Source: Arthrobacter sp. NIO-1057 (lineage in GTDB: Bacteria > Actinomycetota > Actinomycetes > Actinomycetales > Micrococcaceae). From it: DNA of 64,000 bases. Positions 17,298 to 25,549 of the stretch are shown here, piece after piece. The translations under genes were made by a program, and so were the position numbers. Position 1 is the first letter of the stretch. Every line of letters begins with the position of its first letter. The stretch is from the NCBI RefSeq assembly GCF_900094805.1, contig NZ_FMAT01000001.1, positions 620,001 to 684,000 of the forward strand, read 5' to 3'. The notes under the pieces were generated by a model, which was given only the letters and a program-made list of their open reading frames with translations, was not told the DNA's origin and ran no database searches.

Positions 17298-17983
17298 CTC
17301 TTAACCATTTCATTGATCCAAATAGGCGCAAAAGGTGAGGTGCATCCTGGCGATGTTGGATAGTCGGCAAGCACTTGAAGCTTGTCGCCTATCGCCAAGG
17401 CTCGATTCCGTAGGCTCTCGTGTTCGATTCCGATCTGGGCCAGCGTGGTATTCATCGCCCACTGCAGTCGGTCTGGAGCATTGAGCATCTGTGCTTCAAT
17501 GGTGTCCAGTAGCTCCGGAAGGTTCAGTTTTTCTGGGTCTTTAACTACCTGGTGGGCAGTCAGTTCCCATCCAGCTGCCAACTGAACCGGATCGTTGTCA
17601 CTTATCAAGATCTGGCGCAGCTCTTCAAGTAATTTGCTCTTCTTTACTATGTAGTTCAGGAACCAACTTTGGACTTTTGGTCCGGTGGCGTCTTTGCTCC
17701 ACTCATGCAACTGGTCCAAGGTGAAACTGCGTGGCTTAGCAATCAGAAGAGCTATCAACCGGCTGGTCGTTTCCTTCGTTTCCCATAGTTGTTCAGCCAA
17801 CTGCTGGTTCGACTTCAATGACTTAGCTATGGCTCTGAGCTTGCCAAGGTTGACCCCGAAGTCATCGCCGTGACGTTCATTGACGGCTCTTGCCTTGGGG
17901 TCTTCCAGCGCCGCCAAGGCTTGCTGTATGTCCGCCACAGTGCTTTCTGGGCTCAGCTCGTTACTCAACTTATCCTCCAACAT
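17288..17983 (-). CDS. AlkD-like DNA alkylation repair protein
   Basis: 231 residues, almost all helical, matching the HEAT-like repeat DNA glycosylase family that removes 3- and 7-alkylated purines. Visible are the VNERHGDDFGVNLGKLRAIAKSL stretch, the ELWETKETTSRLIALLIAKP-type repeat and the C-terminal WAMNTTLAQIGI(E)H. The assignment is by overall pattern rather than by a single catalytic motif. It is last in a run CorA, GyrI-like, AlkD-like with gaps of 28 and 8 bases. Confidence 0.72.
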   Translation of the reverse strand: MLEDKLSNELSPESTVADIQQALAALEDPKARAVNERHGDDFGVNLGKLRAIAKSLKSNQQLAEQLWETKETTSRLIALLIAKPRSFTLDQLHEWSKDATGPKVQSWFLNYIVKKSKLLEELRQILISDNDPVQLAAGWELTAHQVVKDPEKLNLPELLDTIEAQMLNAPDRLQWAMNTTLAQIGIEHESLRNRALAIGDKLQVLADYPTSPGCTSPFAPIWINEMVKRKA

Positions 17984-17991
17984 TTACGCAA

Positions 17992-18609
17992 CTACAACGA
18001 GATTACAGGCTGTCGTAGAATTGTGCGCAGCTTACTTGATACGACTTTCCTTGGGTCACCGAGATAGATCTCGTGGTGCTTACCAGTGGGTTGCAAACCG
18101 CGTCCGGGGATGAAGTTCTCATGCATCTGTTCAAGGAGTGGTCCCTCATCGTCGTAGGCTCCAAGATGTAGCGTCTGAACGCTCTGTCCCTCATCTAAAC
18201 TATCGAATCGGAGCTGATCCGCGCAGGGTAGATTTCGTTTCGACTGTGCTACTTGAATGGCATTTTCAACGTCTTGAGCGTTGCGCCAGTTTGGAACCAT
18301 CAGCATAAGCGTCCAAGACCATTTGTTCTTGTCGCGACGCGTGGTAAACGAGGCCATGTCCTCCGCCCACCACAGGCCTTCCAGCGGTGGAACGACGTAA
18401 TCGCGACCATCGTTTTTGCTCGCGAATTTCAGTTTGTATGCGACGGGGTAAATCGTTTCCAATGCCTGCGCGTAGGCGGGTGCGATATTTGGATCTCCCT
18501 GGCCATCGATCATCAGATACTGCATGACCGGCAAGCGTAGAATGCGGAATTCACCGTGTTTGGCCCGATAACCATCGTTCACCCGTTTGAAATCAACTTT
18601 GACAGTCAT
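17992..18609 (-). CDS. GyrI-like small-molecule-binding protein
   Basis: 205 residues resembling free-standing GyrI/BmrR effector-domain proteins: FRILRLPVMQYLMIDGQGDPN, then LKFASKNDGRDYVVPPLEGLWW and the C-terminal LHLGAYDDEGPLLEQMHENFI and KHHEIYLGDPRKV. The ATG at 18609 is preceded by GGGGGAG and is preferred over 18750, whose extra 47 residues do not fit the family and would overlap corA. Function unknown; related proteins bind hydrophobic compounds and some hydrolyse them. Confidence 0.8.
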   Translation of the reverse strand: MTVKVDFKRVNDGYRAKHGEFRILRLPVMQYLMIDGQGDPNIAPAYAQALETIYPVAYKLKFASKNDGRDYVVPPLEGLWWAEDMASFTTRRDKNKWSWTLMLMVPNWRNAQDVENAIQVAQSKRNLPCADQLRFDSLDEGQSVQTLHLGAYDDEGPLLEQMHENFIPGRGLQPTGKHHEIYLGDPRKVVSSKLRTILRQPVISL

Positions 18610-18637
18610 TTTGCATGCTCCCCCACAAAAGCTAGAT

Positions 18638-19729
18638 TTAGAACCATTTACGCCATTTGAAGACACCGTATAGGGCGGCCGCGAAAACGAGCATGACCAA
18701 TACGGCTCCAGGGTAGCCAAATGCCCAATGAAGTTCAGGCATATGATCAAAGTTCATTCCGTAGATAGCGGCAATCAGGGTGGGGGCAAAGAGGATTGCA
18801 GCCCAGCCAGATATTTTCTTCATGTCTTCATTTTGTCGTTGCGCGACCAGAGTGGAGTTGACGTTCAAGATCTGGGACAGCGCATCGCGATATTCCGTCG
18901 CTTGGGAGTTAGCCCGGGTCAGGTGGTCCGTGACATCTTGCAAATAGGTCTCCAGCTCCTCCGGAACTGGATATTTTTTGAATCCGTCATCGAGCGACCT
19001 CACCACTTCAAGCAGTGACGCTGTGGAGTGAAGTACGTCGATGACTTCCTGACTCAAGCGATAGATACGCTCGGTCACTGCGGCGTCTCCGCTAAATACT
19101 TGGCGCTCAATCTGCTCTTTATCAATGCCCAACCCATGTAAAACCGGGACGTAACCGTCGACGATTTCATCGAGAACCCGGTAGAGCACCGCTTCGGATC
19201 CTAACTTCAAGAGTTTTGGATCTTTAAGCAGAAGCTGGTGCTTTTGCAGACTGCCATTGCTTATCGACTCGGCGAATTCGTGGCCGTCTGTACCGTCAAT
19301 CCAGCGATGGTCCTGGCAAAGGATGGCGATGGATCCCTGGCGAACGAGAATGTGAAACTCAGAGAGTTCCACTTCTTCCGCTTCGTCAACGTACAGGGCG
19401 GATCGAACGACAAGTAAAAGAACTTCACCGTATCGTTCCAATTTAGGACGCTGTCGAGCGTGTAAAAGGTCTTCCACAAGAACGGGGTGTAGTTCCCATG
19501 CCTCAGCAAGTTCTTGAATATCCGACTCATTGGGAGTGGGATACAACGACAGAGCGATGCGGTTCTTACCGTCCATGCTGAATTGCAATGCTTCAGCCGC
19601 AGTTATACTCGATGGAGCCGATTCGACGGCGCCGTCATCAATAAAACGCACACGCTTTGAACTATGGTTTTGTTCCCGACTGATCCCTGCATGCTTTGCC
19701 CGGACAGTTCGTCTCTGAATTCGCGCCAT
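18638..19729 (-). CDS. corA: CorA-type magnesium/cobalt transporter
   Basis: 363 residues. A large cytoplasmic N-terminal domain is followed by two C-terminal membrane helices, the first ending in the signature YGMNFDHMPEL at the pore mouth, then a short basic tail (KWRKWF). The ATG at 19729 follows GCAGGAG, so it is preferred to the one at 19768. Probably imports Mg2+. It heads a short minus-strand operon with the GyrI-like and AlkD-like genes. Confidence 0.93.
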   Translation of the reverse strand: MARIQRRTVRAKHAGISREQNHSSKRVRFIDDGAVESAPSSITAAEALQFSMDGKNRIALSLYPTPNESDIQELAEAWELHPVLVEDLLHARQRPKLERYGEVLLLVVRSALYVDEAEEVELSEFHILVRQGSIAILCQDHRWIDGTDGHEFAESISNGSLQKHQLLLKDPKLLKLGSEAVLYRVLDEIVDGYVPVLHGLGIDKEQIERQVFSGDAAVTERIYRLSQEVIDVLHSTASLLEVVRSLDDGFKKYPVPEELETYLQDVTDHLTRANSQATEYRDALSQILNVNSTLVAQRQNEDMKKISGWAAILFAPTLIAAIYGMNFDHMPELHWAFGYPGAVLVMLVFAAALYGVFKWRKWF

Positions 19730-19991
19730 GGTGCTCCTGCTTGAATGATTATTGTTCAAGTATCCCAAGTGAAACTGACTATACAGCGCATCTGCCGAGG
19801 CCTAGAGCCTTGAACTTCCCTCACGCTGTGTGATGTCATTCTCAGACCCATAAGATGTGTGTTCTACTCTCCGCTATAGACACGGCTCTTTTCGGGTCCA
19901 CTCCTTCAATGTAGAGTGTGAATTTTCGATGCTAGTGGCTACGTAGCTCGCAAGGAAATTTTAGACAATGAGATTAGGTGAAAATACGCAA
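19730..19991. other. Intergenic region between corA and the tRNA-Ala terminator
   Basis: About 260 bases (about 300 up to the tRNA) with no gene-like frame. It should hold the corA promoter on the minus strand; no clear consensus hexamers were found. Confidence 0.45.
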
Positions 19992-20028
19992 AAATCCCGA
20001 AATTCTTTTCTCAAGAATTTCGGGATTT
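19992..20028 (-). terminator. Terminator of tRNA-Ala
   Basis: Perfect 16-base arms, 19992-20007 and 20013-20028, around a 5-base loop. It lies 7 bases beyond the tRNA 3' end. On the minus strand the hairpin ends in a run of Ts (ATTTTTGCG). Confidence 0.85.
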
Positions 20029-20034
20029 AATTTG

Positions 20035-20107
20035 TGGAGGTAAGGGGATTCGAACCCCTGACCTTCTGCATGCCATGCAGACGCGCTACCAACTGCGCCA
20101 TACCCCC
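20035..20107 (-). tRNA. tRNA-Ala (anticodon GGC)
   Basis: 73-base cloverleaf on the minus strand. The acceptor stem GGGGGTA/TACCTCC contains the G3-U70 wobble pair that identifies alanine tRNAs. The D arm is GCGCAGTTGGTAGCGC, the anticodon stem TCTGC/GCAGA encloses ATGGCAT (anticodon GGC, U33 and A37 in place), and the T arm contains GGTTCGAATCC. The discriminator is A73; CCA is not encoded. Confidence 0.96.
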
Positions 20108-20179
20108 AAAAGGATTGCTACCCTGATCAGGCAACTTCATAATCATAGATGACTACCTGATCAGGAAGCAAATTCACGA

Positions 20180-20560
20180 TTACTGGTTCTGCCCAGCCGC
20201 TTCTTCTGGCAACTCAATCACAGGGCAATCTGCCCAGAGACGTTCCAGAGCATAGAAAACACGGTCTTCTTGGTGCTGAACGTGGACAACAACGTCACCG
20301 TAATCCAACAGGACCCAACGTCCCATACCGAAGCCTTCACGGCGAACAGGTCGCATGCTGTACTCTTCCAAGACCTTGGCCTGGATTTCGTCAACGATTG
20401 CGTTCACCTGCGGTTCTGACCCACCAGAGACAATCAAAAAGGCGTCGGTTACGCCAAGGCGGTCGGCTACATCGAGCGCAACCATGTTTTCTGCCAACTT
20501 TTCAGAAGCAGCTTGAGCTGCAACCTTCACGAGGGCAATTGAATCTGCGTGTGCTCCCAT
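20180..20560 (-). CDS. rsfS: Ribosome silencing factor RsfS
   Basis: 126 residues. RsfS binds L14 on the 50S subunit and blocks subunit joining in starvation. The DUF143 signature is complete: DAFLIVSGGSEPQVNAIVDEI, GMGRWVLLDYGDVVVHVQHQEDRVFYALERLW. It lies downstream of nadD and a membrane-protein gene, the usual actinobacterial context. Confidence 0.94.
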   Translation of the reverse strand: MGAHADSIALVKVAAQAASEKLAENMVALDVADRLGVTDAFLIVSGGSEPQVNAIVDEIQAKVLEEYSMRPVRREGFGMGRWVLLDYGDVVVHVQHQEDRVFYALERLWADCPVIELPEEAAGQNQ

Positions 20561-20617
20561 TGAGTGGGGTGTCTCCTTGTTAGAGGGGTAGATCGAGAAC
20601 TTAATTTTGCAACGAAA

Positions 20618-22066
20618 CTAGTTGCCAAGCAACATGATCAGCCCAGCAATCAGTGCGGCGCCGCCGACGCTAAGCGCTACGATCATGGCGATAAGCATGT
20701 TGTTCGCACGACGGACACCATGAGTTTGAACGTCTAACGGTTCAAGACCGTGAGCATTCACGGCATCAATTCGTGGCATTTGCACGTCTGCGACAGCTTC
20801 TGAAACTGGCGCCGACTTCTTGGGCTCACCAGCTGGTTTAGGTGCCGTCTTAGCCGCAGGTTTCGATGCCGCTTGAGAGGCAGCCTTTGCTGCGGGCTTA
20901 GGCGCAGGTTTCGCGGCAGGTTTTGCCGCCGCTGGCTTAGGCGCCGCTTTCGCTGCTGGTTTAGGAGCAGGCTTCTTAGCTGCAGGGGCCGCCTGATCCT
21001 TTTTGGAACTAATCTTTCCATCAGAATCTAGGTTCAGGGAAACGCTTTGGGTCTTCGGTCCTTGGACACCAGTCTTCGCGATACGGTCTTCTACTTCGCG
21101 AATGTTGCCCATAGCGCCGGTGAATGGATCCGATGACTTGTCATCTTTACCCTGCTTGGCATTCTCAACGCGTAAGCGTTCGCGCTCTGCTGCACGACGC
21201 GAAATGATGGCGGCACGGGCTGCCATTTCACGCTGGTGAGCCAGTACTTCGAGATCGATCTCGGAGTCGTCTTCACCCAATAGATTGGGGTCAATTGGTG
21301 CCTTCGGCGCGTGTGCGCGACGCGCTGCTAGTGCTTGCTCGACGCTCATCACCGTAGTTTCAGGTGAGTCATCGTCTGAAGTAGGCTTTTGCTCTGGTTT
21401 TGCGGCCGGTTTAGGAGCCGCGGCCTGATCAGTTTTTCCTTGCTCTGCTAGAGCCTGCAAACGAAGCTGACGGCGAGTAAGAGGCTTGGGCTCATCAGCT
21501 GGTTCAACGGTTGGAATGTGGCTGGTCAGCGCGTCTACTTCGCCTTCCAGGCGACGACGTTCACGCAAGGCTTCACGGTTACGAGCACGGCGTAATGATG
21601 CGCGCTCCCCCATTGGTTCTTCGTCTGATTTCTGAGTAGTCGAAGAACTAGTTGATGCTGCAGCATTGGCTTCAGGGGTAACCTTTGGCTTGGGTTTCGC
21701 AGCCTGTTCCTGGTTGCCCTTTACAGGTGATGGCTTGCTTGCGCTAGCTGTTGATGCATCTTTAGCGGGTGCTTTTGAAGTCGGCTTCTGTACTTCTGAT
21801 TCGGCTTTGGCGTTCGGTGCGGGTTTAGGGGCGGGTTTTGCTGCCTGAGGCTTAGCCGCTTCCGGTTTTGGATTCGGCTTTGCCGAGGCAGTGGCGTCGG
21901 CTTTCGCCGGCTTGGCCGATTGCTCGGTCTGCCCTGCCTTTTTCTCGTCCGCGAGTTCTCTTGCCTCTTGTTCTGCCTTGCTACTAGCGAGCAAAGCTTC
22001 CATTTCGGCACGTCGCTTTTCGCGCAGAGCTCGCCTGCTAGAAACCGGCTGCGAGTTATCGCTCAT
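20618..22066 (-). CDS. Pro/Ala/Lys-rich protein with C-terminal membrane anchor
   Basis: 482 residues, no family I recognise. The N-terminus (10-45) is a charged helix with SSRRALREKRRAEMEALL. Two low-complexity tracts rich in A, K and P follow (50-135 and 359-417). Between them are basic helical blocks (155-180, 197-210, 245-300: RASLRRARNREALRERR, LTRRQLRLQALAEQ, ISRRAAERERLRVENA). One transmembrane helix near the C-terminus (about 457-480) leaves almost nothing outside, so the protein is probably a tail-anchored cytoplasmic filament-like molecule. The same position in related genomes is often held by a hypothetical or LytR-type gene. Function not inferred. Confidence 0.8.
   Translation of the reverse strand: MSDNSQPVSSRRALREKRRAEMEALLASSKAEQEARELADEKKAGQTEQSAKPAKADATASAKPNPKPEAAKPQAAKPAPKPAPNAKAESEVQKPTSKAPAKDASTASASKPSPVKGNQEQAAKPKPKVTPEANAAASTSSSTTQKSDEEPMGERASLRRARNREALRERRRLEGEVDALTSHIPTVEPADEPKPLTRRQLRLQALAEQGKTDQAAAPKPAAKPEQKPTSDDDSPETTVMSVEQALAARRAHAPKAPIDPNLLGEDDSEIDLEVLAHQREMAARAAIISRRAAERERLRVENAKQGKDDKSSDPFTGAMGNIREVEDRIAKTGVQGPKTQSVSLNLDSDGKISSKKDQAAPAAKKPAPKPAAKAAPKPAAAKPAAKPAPKPAAKAASQAASKPAAKTAPKPAGEPKKSAPVSEAVADVQMPRIDAVNAHGLEPLDVQTHGVRRANNMLIAMIVALSVGGAALIAGLIMLLGN
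20816..20992. repeat. Low-complexity Ala/Lys/Pro-coding tract
   Basis: Codons 359-417 of the membrane-anchored protein encode imperfect units of the AAKPAPKP type. The DNA is correspondingly repetitive, a place where copy number could vary between strains. Confidence 0.7.
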
Positions 22067-22147
22067 CCTGTACTTCTCCCGACCGCATAGACAAATACCG
22101 TCACCCTTACCTAGAGATTATGCCGTGTTGCGCTACCCAATGTGAGG

Positions 22148-22753
22148 TTACGACTCGGTATACAGCCGATATTTTGCAATGTACTGCACCACACCATCAG
22201 GCACGAGGTACCAAACCGGCTTATCCTGAGCGACTCGCTCACGGCAATCCGTCGATGAAATCGACAGCGCCGGAATCTCCAGCTGAGAAACGTTGTCTCT
22301 GCCGGGGTCGCTCATGACGTACCCTGGACGGCTCACACCGACAAAATGAGCTAGGTTCCAGACCTGATCGATATCACGCCAGCTCATGATCTGGCTCATC
22401 GCATCCGCACCGGTGATGAAGAACAATTCCGCATCGGGGCGTTGTGCACGCAGATCAAGCAAGGTGTCGCGGGTGTACGTGGCACCTTCACGGTCAATAT
22501 CAACGCGGCTGACGGTAAACCGTGGATTAGAAGCCGTTGCGATGACAGTCATCAAATAACGGTGTTCCGCGCTTGTAACCTGCTTGTCAGCCTTCTGCCA
22601 AGGCTGTCCAGTGGGTACAAAAACTACCTCATCCAGATCATACTCGGCAGCTACCTCGCTGGCAGCGACCAAGTGTCCGTTGTGGATGGGGTCAAAAGTA
22701 CCGCCCATTACGCCTAGGCGTAATGGGCGGTCACTGTGTTGCCGCTCGCTCAA
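22148..22753 (-). CDS. nadD: Nicotinate-nucleotide adenylyltransferase NadD
   Basis: 201 residues, NAD synthesis. The nucleotidyltransferase motif [17 protein letters not shown] (about 17-33) contains the HxGH-type NGH. The C-terminal [11 protein letters not shown] corresponds to the SSTxxR motif. The start is TTG at 22753; the first ATG (codon 16) would cut into the first beta strand. No ribosome site precedes the TTG, so coupling to the small gene that ends 2 bases upstream is likely. A perfect palindrome covers codons 8-18. Confidence 0.94.
   Translation of the reverse strand: MSERQHSDRPLRLGVMGGTFDPIHNGHLVAASEVAAEYDLDEVVFVPTGQPWQKADKQVTSAEHRYLMTVIATASNPRFTVSRVDIDREGATYTRDTLLDLRAQRPDAELFFITGADAMSQIMSWRDIDQVWNLAHFVGVSRPGYVMSDPGRDNVSQLEIPALSISSTDCRERVAQDKPVWYLVPDGVVQYIAKYRLYTES
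22701..22732. promoter_or_regulatory. Perfect 32-base palindrome at the start of nadD
   Basis: ACCGCCCATTACGCC, central TA, then its exact complement. It lies inside the coding sequence, 21 bases from the TTG start. In mRNA it would fold into a GC-rich hairpin over the initiation region. It uses TTA and CTA leucine codons, which are unusual among these genes. A regulatory hairpin or dimeric-protein site is possible; chance is unlikely but was not tested statistically. Confidence 0.6.
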
Positions 22754-22755
22754 GA

Positions 22756-22968
22756 CTAGTGGCTATGTGGTTCGTGAGTCTTGAACTGACGGTGAATGTC
22801 TTGTTCTTCTTCCTTGACCGTGTGGCGGTTGCCAACGTTCGTGTAGGACACGGTGATCAACAGCAAGATCATCAAAGCAACAAAGATGCTGCCACCGATA
22901 AGCAGGGACCAGGTGTGTGCACCCAAGCCAGATTCAGAGGCTTCAGCGGCCATAATCAGCGCGTTCAA
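22756..22968 (-). CDS. Small membrane protein upstream of nadD
   Basis: 70 residues: a short N-terminal part, one strong transmembrane helix at about 22-44 ([21 protein letters not shown]) and a hydrophilic His-containing C-terminus ([21 protein letters not shown]). Its stop is 2 bases before the nadD start, consistent with coupling. A similar short membrane protein is common at this place in Micrococcaceae. Function unknown. Confidence 0.75.
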   Translation of the reverse strand: MNALIMAAEASESGLGAHTWSLLIGGSIFVALMILLLITVSYTNVGNRHTVKEEEQDIHRQFKTHEPHSH

Positions 22969-23085
22969 GTAATTCTCCAGTCGTATTAACGGTAGCTATC
23001 GGCTCTTCACTTGCTGCAAAAATCCAATGGCCCGAAAAGTCACGGTAAGTTTCTTCTACATCCTACCGAAAAGGGCAGTGAGAAA

Positions 23086-24387
23086 CTATTTACGTACGTG
23101 TCCGTCGCCCTGAACGATCCACTTGGTAGTCGTCAGCTCTGCTAGGCCCATGGGTCCACGCGCATGCATCTTCTGGGTGGAGATGCCTACTTCGGCGCCA
23201 AGTCCTAGTTGTCCGCCATCGGTAAATCGGGTTGACGCGTTCACAATGACCGCGGCCGAATCGATTTCAGCGATGAACTGTTCCGAGGAGGCCAAGGAGG
23301 AGGTCAGAATGGCTTCGGTGTGACCGGTTGAGTACTTGCGAATATGCTCCAAAGCCTCATCCATGTCTTCAACAACCTTGACCGCAATATCTAGGTCGAG
23401 GTACTCATTGCGCCAATCGTCTTCACCTGCGGCGAGAGTTTGAAACTCAGGCACCAAAGCTGCTGCACGCTCGTCCGTATGAAGCGTGACACCGGCAGCT
23501 GAGAGCGCCTTGAGCACTGATGCAGCCACCTTTGAATCCTTGTGGATCAGCAGGGTCTCCACGGTGTTACACACGCTTGGACGCTGCGTTTTGGCGTTGG
23601 TCAGGATATCGATGGCCATCTGTTCATTGGCATCCGCGTCAAGGAAGATATGAACGTTACCTTCACCGGTTTCAATGACTGGAACCTTGGCAGTGGTGAC
23701 CACACGCTGAATCAGTTCCCGTCCACCGCGAGGAATCAAGACATCAATTTTTCCTCGCGCACCCATCATGGCGTCTGCGCCCTCGCGACCAAATTCATCA
23801 ATGGAGATCACTAGATCACGTGGCAGAGACACCGATTCCAAGGCGTCACGGATGATGGAGACCAGCGCCAAATTGGAATTGAGTGCGGCACTGCCACCAC
23901 GCAAAAGCACCGCGTTGCCGCTCTTGAGCGACAGCCCAGCGATATCAACAGTCACATTGGGACGGGCCTCATAGATGGTTCCAATGACACCCATCGGAAC
24001 GTTGACCTGACGCATTCGTAACCCGTTGGGCAGGGTCTCACCACGTACTACGCGTCCTACGGGATCTGGCAGGCCTGCCAGCTCGTTCAGGGCGGCAATC
24101 AGCCCGTCAATGCGCTGGTCATCTAGCTTCAAACGGTCCAGCATTGCCGTGCTGGTCCCGTTGGCGCGGCCGGCTTCCAAGTCTTTCTTGTTTTCTTGGA
24201 AGATCTTGGAACGGTTAGCGTCAATGCCTGCGGCCATAGCCAGCAGTGCACGGTCCTTCCAATCCCGGTTGGCGCGCTTAAGAACTCGCGAAGCGCGGCG
24301 TGCGCGATCTGCTAGTTGGTTGACCGAGCTGGTGACGTCGGTGATCTGATTTTCGGTTCGTGCGGCGTCGATACTCATGATACCCAT
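23086..24387 (-). CDS. proA: Glutamate-5-semialdehyde dehydrogenase ProA
   Basis: 433 residues; second step of proline synthesis, reducing gamma-glutamyl phosphate with NADPH. Family motifs: MGVIGTIYEARPNVTVD, LLRGGSAALNSN, IDVLIPRGGRELI, catalytic Cys in QRPSVCNTVETLL, and the C-terminal LGAEVGISTQKMHARGPMGL. The start at 24387 is 2 bases from the proB stop; an ATG three codons later is equally possible, since neither has a strong ribosome site. Confidence 0.97.
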   Translation of the reverse strand: MGIMSIDAARTENQITDVTSSVNQLADRARRASRVLKRANRDWKDRALLAMAAGIDANRSKIFQENKKDLEAGRANGTSTAMLDRLKLDDQRIDGLIAALNELAGLPDPVGRVVRGETLPNGLRMRQVNVPMGVIGTIYEARPNVTVDIAGLSLKSGNAVLLRGGSAALNSNLALVSIIRDALESVSLPRDLVISIDEFGREGADAMMGARGKIDVLIPRGGRELIQRVVTTAKVPVIETGEGNVHIFLDADANEQMAIDILTNAKTQRPSVCNTVETLLIHKDSKVAASVLKALSAAGVTLHTDERAAALVPEFQTLAAGEDDWRNEYLDLDIAVKVVEDMDEALEHIRKYSTGHTEAILTSSLASSEQFIAEIDSAAVIVNASTRFTDGGQLGLGAEVGISTQKMHARGPMGLAELTTTKWIVQGDGHVRK

Positions 24388-24388
24388 T

Positions 24389-25546
24389 CTAGAAAATAGG
24401 TTCGATCAATGCTAGGTCGTCGACATGCACGACCGACTTATCGTAACCTTCGCCGAGCTGATCAACGAGATCACTGGTGTTTTGCCCAAGCATCTCTGGC
24501 AGCTCTTCAGAACTGAAGTTCACTAGGCCACGGGCAAAAGGAACTCGGTCTGAGCCGCAAATTTCCACCGCGTCGCCAGGCTCGAAGGCGCCCTCAACAT
24601 CAATGATGCCGGCGGCGAGTAGCGAGTTGGTTCCTTGGGCGATGGCCTTGACGGCACCATCATCCAAGATCAGGCGCCCTTCAATACTTGCAAGATAAGC
24701 CAACCAGACATCGCGGGCTGAACGACGCGAGTTACGCGCGGCAAACCAGGTTCCGACGTCTTCACCGCGCAACGCCTTGGCCGCGTTATCGGTGCTGGTC
24801 ACCAGCGTTGGGATGCCTGCCGATGAGCTCATGGTTGCGGCATCCACCTTGGTGATCATGCCACCGGTACCAACACCGGCCGCCCCAGGTGTACCCAAAT
24901 CCACAGCTTCAAGCTCGTCTGGGTGTTCGATGGTGGTGATTCGGCTACCGCCATCTGCTGGGTGGGCGTCATAGACCGAGTCAACGTCGGAGAAGAGAAG
25001 TAGAGCGTCAGCCTTAACAAGGTGGGCTACCAATGATGCCAGGCGATCATTATCGCCAAAACGAATCTCACGGGTGGCCACCGCATCGTTTTCGTTAACG
25101 ATGGGCAATACGCCAAGGTTAAGCAGGCGCACCAATGAACGAAGCGCGTTGGTGTAGGACGAGCGACGCATCAAATCATCGGCGGTCAGCAGAACCTGAC
25201 CGACACGCAGGTCGTGTTCTTCAAAGAGCTGCGTGTACTCGGCCAGCAGCAGTCCCTGCCCGACGGCCGCGGCGGCCTGCTGGGTTGCCAAGTCCTTAGG
25301 ACGTTTTGGCAAACCCAGCGGAGCCAGACCGGCGGCGATGGCGCCGGAGGAAACGAGGATGACCTCGGTACCGCTATTCACGGTTTCGGCGAGAGTATCC
25401 ACCAAGAACTTCAATCTTTCATGGGATATCCCCCCGCTGACTGTGGTCAGCGAGCTGGATCCAACCTTGACTACGAGCCGCCGGGCATCGGGCAGTTCGT
25501 GAGGAGAGGTAATGGCTGAAATAGTCTTAGTGGCACTTTCACTCAT
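24389..25546 (-). CDS. proB: Glutamate 5-kinase ProB
   Basis: 385 residues; first step of proline synthesis. The amino acid kinase domain starts VVKVGSSSLT (about 25-34), with VSSGAIAAGL, NENDAV and GTGGMITKVDAA further on. A C-terminal PUA domain (about 290-380) includes the ARGLVNFSSEEL-type segment. It is encoded 3 bases after obg. Proline feedback inhibition is usual for this architecture. Confidence 0.96.
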   Translation of the reverse strand: MSESATKTISAITSPHELPDARRLVVKVGSSSLTTVSGGISHERLKFLVDTLAETVNSGTEVILVSSGAIAAGLAPLGLPKRPKDLATQQAAAAVGQGLLLAEYTQLFEEHDLRVGQVLLTADDLMRRSSYTNALRSLVRLLNLGVLPIVNENDAVATREIRFGDNDRLASLVAHLVKADALLLFSDVDSVYDAHPADGGSRITTIEHPDELEAVDLGTPGAAGVGTGGMITKVDAATMSSSAGIPTLVTSTDNAAKALRGEDVGTWFAARNSRRSARDVWLAYLASIEGRLILDDGAVKAIAQGTNSLLAAGIIDVEGAFEPGDAVEICGSDRVPFARGLVNFSSEELPEMLGQNTSDLVDQLGEGYDKSVVHVDDLALIEPIF

Positions 25547-25549
25547 ACT

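Noticed and set aside
20816-20992. Repetitive tract considered as a CRISPR or tandem repeat array
   Set aside because: Units are irregular, have no spacers and are explained by the Ala/Lys/Pro-rich coding sequence.
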